Positions 16,014 through 17,837 of a DNA stretch of 17,837 nucleotides are shown one piece after another (within the stretch, counting starts at the first letter, position 1; every line of letters starts with the position of its first letter). A model generated the notes under the pieces. It was not told the origin of the DNA. It ran no database searches and worked only from the letters and a program-made list of their open reading frames with translations. The DNA is from Planctomycetota bacterium (lineage in GTDB: Bacteria > Planctomycetota > Planctomycetia > Pirellulales > UBA1268). A program made the translations under genes and the position numbers. The stretch spans positions 1-17,837 of the forward strand of contig QWPO01000125.1 in assembly GCA_003669255.1 (NCBI GenBank), read 5' to 3'.

Positions 16014-16037
16014 ACACCGGTTGGCAGGAGAACAGAG

Positions 16038-16352
16038 TCAGGCCTTCGTGGACTGCTGGTGAACCACCCGCTTCTGGACGTCGGTCTCGAGGTTGCCGAA
16101 CGCCTGCTCGTGGCGGGCCACCGCCATCGACAGGGCGTATGCCAGCCGCTTGGCGGTGAAGAAGTTGACGATGATCCGCTGCGTGAGCTGGATCGTCTCG
16201 GGCGACGTGCCGGCCACCTGCTTGTTGAGGCCGAAGTCGACGATCAACTCCTCGGGCGTGCCCGTGACGCGGCAGAAGTTGGCGTAGGTGGCGACGATGT
16301 GCGACTCGTCGACGGGCACCGGCATCGGCTGGTTCTGGGCTTCATCGGCCAT
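16038..16352 (-). CDS. DUF3467 family protein
   Basis: 104 residues from the ATG at 16352, preceded by GGAG at 9-nt spacing; the frame continues upstream without a comparable site. The core YANFCRVTGTPEELIVDFGL (23-42), then LTQRIIVNFFTAKRLAYAL (56-74) and RHEQAFGNLETDVQKRV (80-96) match my recollection of DUF3467, a small family seen in Planctomycetota and some other bacteria. The function is unknown. It has no signal peptide or membrane segment, so it is probably cytoplasmic. Its place directly upstream of the GAF-HlyD gene on the same strand suggests it belongs with this membrane machinery, perhaps as a regulator or accessory. The family call rests on recognition of the motif pattern, not on a search. 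Confidence 0.8.
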   Translation of the reverse strand: MADEAQNQPMPVPVDESHIVATYANFCRVTGTPEELIVDFGLNKQVAGTSPETIQLTQRIIVNFFTAKRLAYALSMAVARHEQAFGNLETDVQKRVVHQQSTKA

Positions 16353-16472
16353 GGCATGTGTCTCCAAAAAAGAAATGCGGAAAATCCCGACTGACGACCC
16401 TACGGCCGTCGTTGGGGGAAGGTTCGGAGTGTATCCGCCATAAGGGGAGGAAACTACTCGCACCGCCTGTTT

Positions 16473-17402
16473 TCAGCGGTTTTCACCATCAACGGCATGC
16501 CGCCGCATCCAGTCGGTCGACACAAACCGCCGGAGCAGCGCCCGTCCCGTCCGAAGCGCATCGCCGCGCCACTCGCGATCGTCAGGGTCACCTCCCACGT
16601 GGAGACCATCGAAGCTGAGTCGGCAGGGCCAGCCACGAGACTCGGCCACCGCATTGAATCGCTCCGCGATCCGCAGCGTCCAGGCGGCGCCGAGCGTCTC
16701 CCGCAGGGCGAGGTACGCCGCGTCGAACGCAGCCAAATCTGCCCCGCCGCCACGCCGCGAGGCCACCTCGGCTACCTCGATCCCGACGACTCGTCGCTGA
16801 GCGGGCCACAGCCACGACTGGCCTGCCGCGACGATCCCGCCAGTGGCGACGAGCCACGCCGCCACGGCGTCGAGAGCGGCCCCCTGCTGCTTCAAGGAAT
16901 CGACGAACGGCATGAACTGCCGGATCAGGATCAGTTGACCGACGGCCACGACCATCGCCGCCACCCCATGGCGAGTGGCGGCAAAGTTCATCGCGGCCAC
17001 GAGCACCAGCGCGAGCATAAACCAGCGCTGGAGGGCGTGGACGTCGGGCGGTGATCCCGGCCGCACAAGCGCAGCCGACGCCGCCGGCAGGGCGATGATC
17101 CCCGCAAGCGACGCCACAATGAACTGCCAGACACCGTGCTGCGGCCGCTTCGCTCCCAAGAGCGACATGATCGGACAGAGCGAGAACGCCGCCACGGCGA
17201 GCCGGGCCGAAGCCTGCGACGCCGGATCGGTAAGGCCGCCACTCGCACGCACCGCCGACTCGACCGCGAAGGCGAGGGCGGCACCACCGGCCCACCAGGC
17301 GGCGGGCACGGCCGTGGTGCCCCGGGCCAGGAAGGCCCCGGCGCAGGCGGCCACCACGGTGACCAGGGCGGCGAGAAACGGCAGGCCGACAGCGACGGGC
17401 AT
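16473..17402 (-). CDS. Seven-TM membrane protein of unknown function
   Basis: 309 residues from an ATG at 17402, with only a weak GGTGG upstream. About seven hydrophobic segments are visible (roughly 5-27, 33-52, 66-84, 91-113, 126-141, 145-160, 176-198). A soluble C-terminal tail of about 110 residues follows, with AAYLALRETLGAAWTLRIAE and a Trp/Arg-rich end (STDWMRRH). I do not recognise a family; no enzyme or transporter signature is seen. It is the first gene of the minus-strand run, 120 nt before DUF3467, and could be part of the same transcript or a separate unit. A longer frame in another phase (16588-17622) was rejected because it is arginine-rich and low in hydrophobic structure, as expected of a shadow. 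Confidence 0.7.
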   Translation of the reverse strand: MPVAVGLPFLAALVTVVAACAGAFLARGTTAVPAAWWAGGAALAFAVESAVRASGGLTDPASQASARLAVAAFSLCPIMSLLGAKRPQHGVWQFIVASLAGIIALPAASAALVRPGSPPDVHALQRWFMLALVLVAAMNFAATRHGVAAMVVAVGQLILIRQFMPFVDSLKQQGAALDAVAAWLVATGGIVAAGQSWLWPAQRRVVGIEVAEVASRRGGGADLAAFDAAYLALRETLGAAWTLRIAERFNAVAESRGWPCRLSFDGLHVGGDPDDREWRGDALRTGRALLRRFVSTDWMRRHAVDGENR

Positions 17403-17545
17403 GCCGACAGGCTACCACCGCAGGGTTGCGGTTATGACGATTGGGCGGGCTGAGGCGGCCGCGGTGCACGTGGCGGCCGCACGACGACGATGACCCGTGT
17501 GGTCCACGTGCGGCCCCATCGCGGCACGATCCCGGGAGGCTCTCC
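17403..17545. promoter_or_regulatory. Divergent promoter region
   Basis: This 143-bp gap separates the minus-strand membrane protein gene from the plus-strand secreted protein gene, so promoters in both directions are expected. It holds two GCGGCCGC palindromes (17455-17462, 17473-17480) 10 nt apart. It also holds a near-direct repeat of CACGTG followed by CGGCC (17467-17478 with one extra G; 17505-17515). These are candidate operator sites. No convincing -35/-10 pair was found. Confidence 0.4.
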
Positions 17546-17837
17546 ATGCGCCGCGTTTCCATCGTCGCCCTCTTCATGGTCGCCACCCTGGCGACCGAGT
17601 CGCAGGCCATCGAGATGTTCACGTTCTACGGCGACGGCAGCCGAATCGGGCTCCCCAACCTCGAAGTGCCCATCGATGCCTACCCGGGCATCCCGCTGCG
17701 GAGCGACCGCATCCGCGCCCGGCGGCGGGCGATGCAGACCGGTTCGGCCGTTCGCGTCGGCCCTGGCACGCCAGTGGGGAGCGTGACGATCCGCCCCATG
17801 CCCACGAGATCGATGCCCACGACGTCCATGCCCGAGA
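17546..17837 (+). CDS. Small secreted protein, 3' end beyond window
   Basis: The ATG at 17546 is preceded by GGGAGG at 6-nt spacing. The first 97 residues begin with a signal peptide (MRRVSIVALFMVATLATESQA), probably cleaved after SQA. The mature part starts IEMFTFYGDGSRIGLPNLEVP. Toward the edge the chain turns to repeated Met-Pro-Thr units (RPMPTRSMPTTSMPE). No family is recognised. It is divergent from the HlyD/M50 run and may be independent of it. The other plus-strand frame over this stretch (17490-17786) is a shadow with no signal peptide. Confidence 0.75.
   Translation, partial: MRRVSIVALFMVATLATESQAIEMFTFYGDGSRIGLPNLEVPIDAYPGIPLRSDRIRARRRAMQTGSAVRVGPGTPVGSVTIRPMPTRSMPTTSMPE

Noticed and set aside
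14617..16062. Long plus-strand open frame antisense to the GAF-HlyD gene (481 codons)
   Set aside because: Arg/Gly/His-rich shadow typical of high-GC antisense frames; the minus strand codes recognisable GAF and HlyD domains.
16588..17622. Alternative minus-strand frame of 344 codons over the 7-TM gene
   Set aside because: Strongly Arg-rich, no hydrophobic pattern; the other frame gives regular membrane segments.

Overview
The window looks like a piece of a high-GC Planctomycetota chromosome (Pirellulales or a relative; genus not assignable). The sequence signs are: a giant secreted protein with an arginine-rich leader ending in an LEPR-type motif (LEPRLALA); a DUF3467 protein; a fused PqqD/M50/HlyD membrane protease; and dispersed palindromes with GCACAGGTT/AACCTGTGC arms, of a kind I associate with planctomycete genomes. 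Nearly everything is coded on the minus strand. Most long plus-strand open frames are antisense shadows.

Layout. (1) 1-7796, minus: one uninterrupted frame of at least 2598 codons that runs off the left edge. It encodes a giant, probably surface or extracellular, protein with about 16 GxGYxxxPxV-type repeats, a haemagglutinin-like beta-rich stretch, a phage-tail-like module and a beta-helix-like end. (2) 7797-8035: structured leader of that gene, with a nested stem-loop and a terminator-like hairpin. (3) 8036-8962, minus: MOSC-domain protein. (4) 8990-10140: two toxin-antitoxin modules on the minus strand. The first looks intact. The toxin of the second is cut short where a degraded IS256-family transposase end (plus strand, about 9626-9805) abuts it. 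(5) 10141-10641: gene-free repeat island with four palindromes, a spaced inverted repeat and another hairpin with a T-tract. (6) 10642-17402, minus: an operon-like run, in transcription order a 7-TM protein, DUF3467, a tandem-GAF/HlyD fusion, a HlyD adaptor and a PqqD-like/M50/HlyD fusion. (7) 17546 to the right edge, plus: start of a small secreted protein, divergent from the operon.

How it may work together (inference). The operon combines a peptide-binding-type domain (PqqD-like), an intramembrane zinc protease with intact HEFGH and NPLLRYDG motifs, and three separate HlyD-type periplasmic adaptors, one carrying cytoplasmic GAF domains. No ABC, RND or MFS pump is in view. This fits a membrane machine that recognises, cleaves and passes on a peptide or protein, perhaps controlled by a ligand through GAF. 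It is the best candidate here for an undescribed system. Whether the giant LEPR protein or the small divergent secreted protein is a substrate cannot be told from this window.
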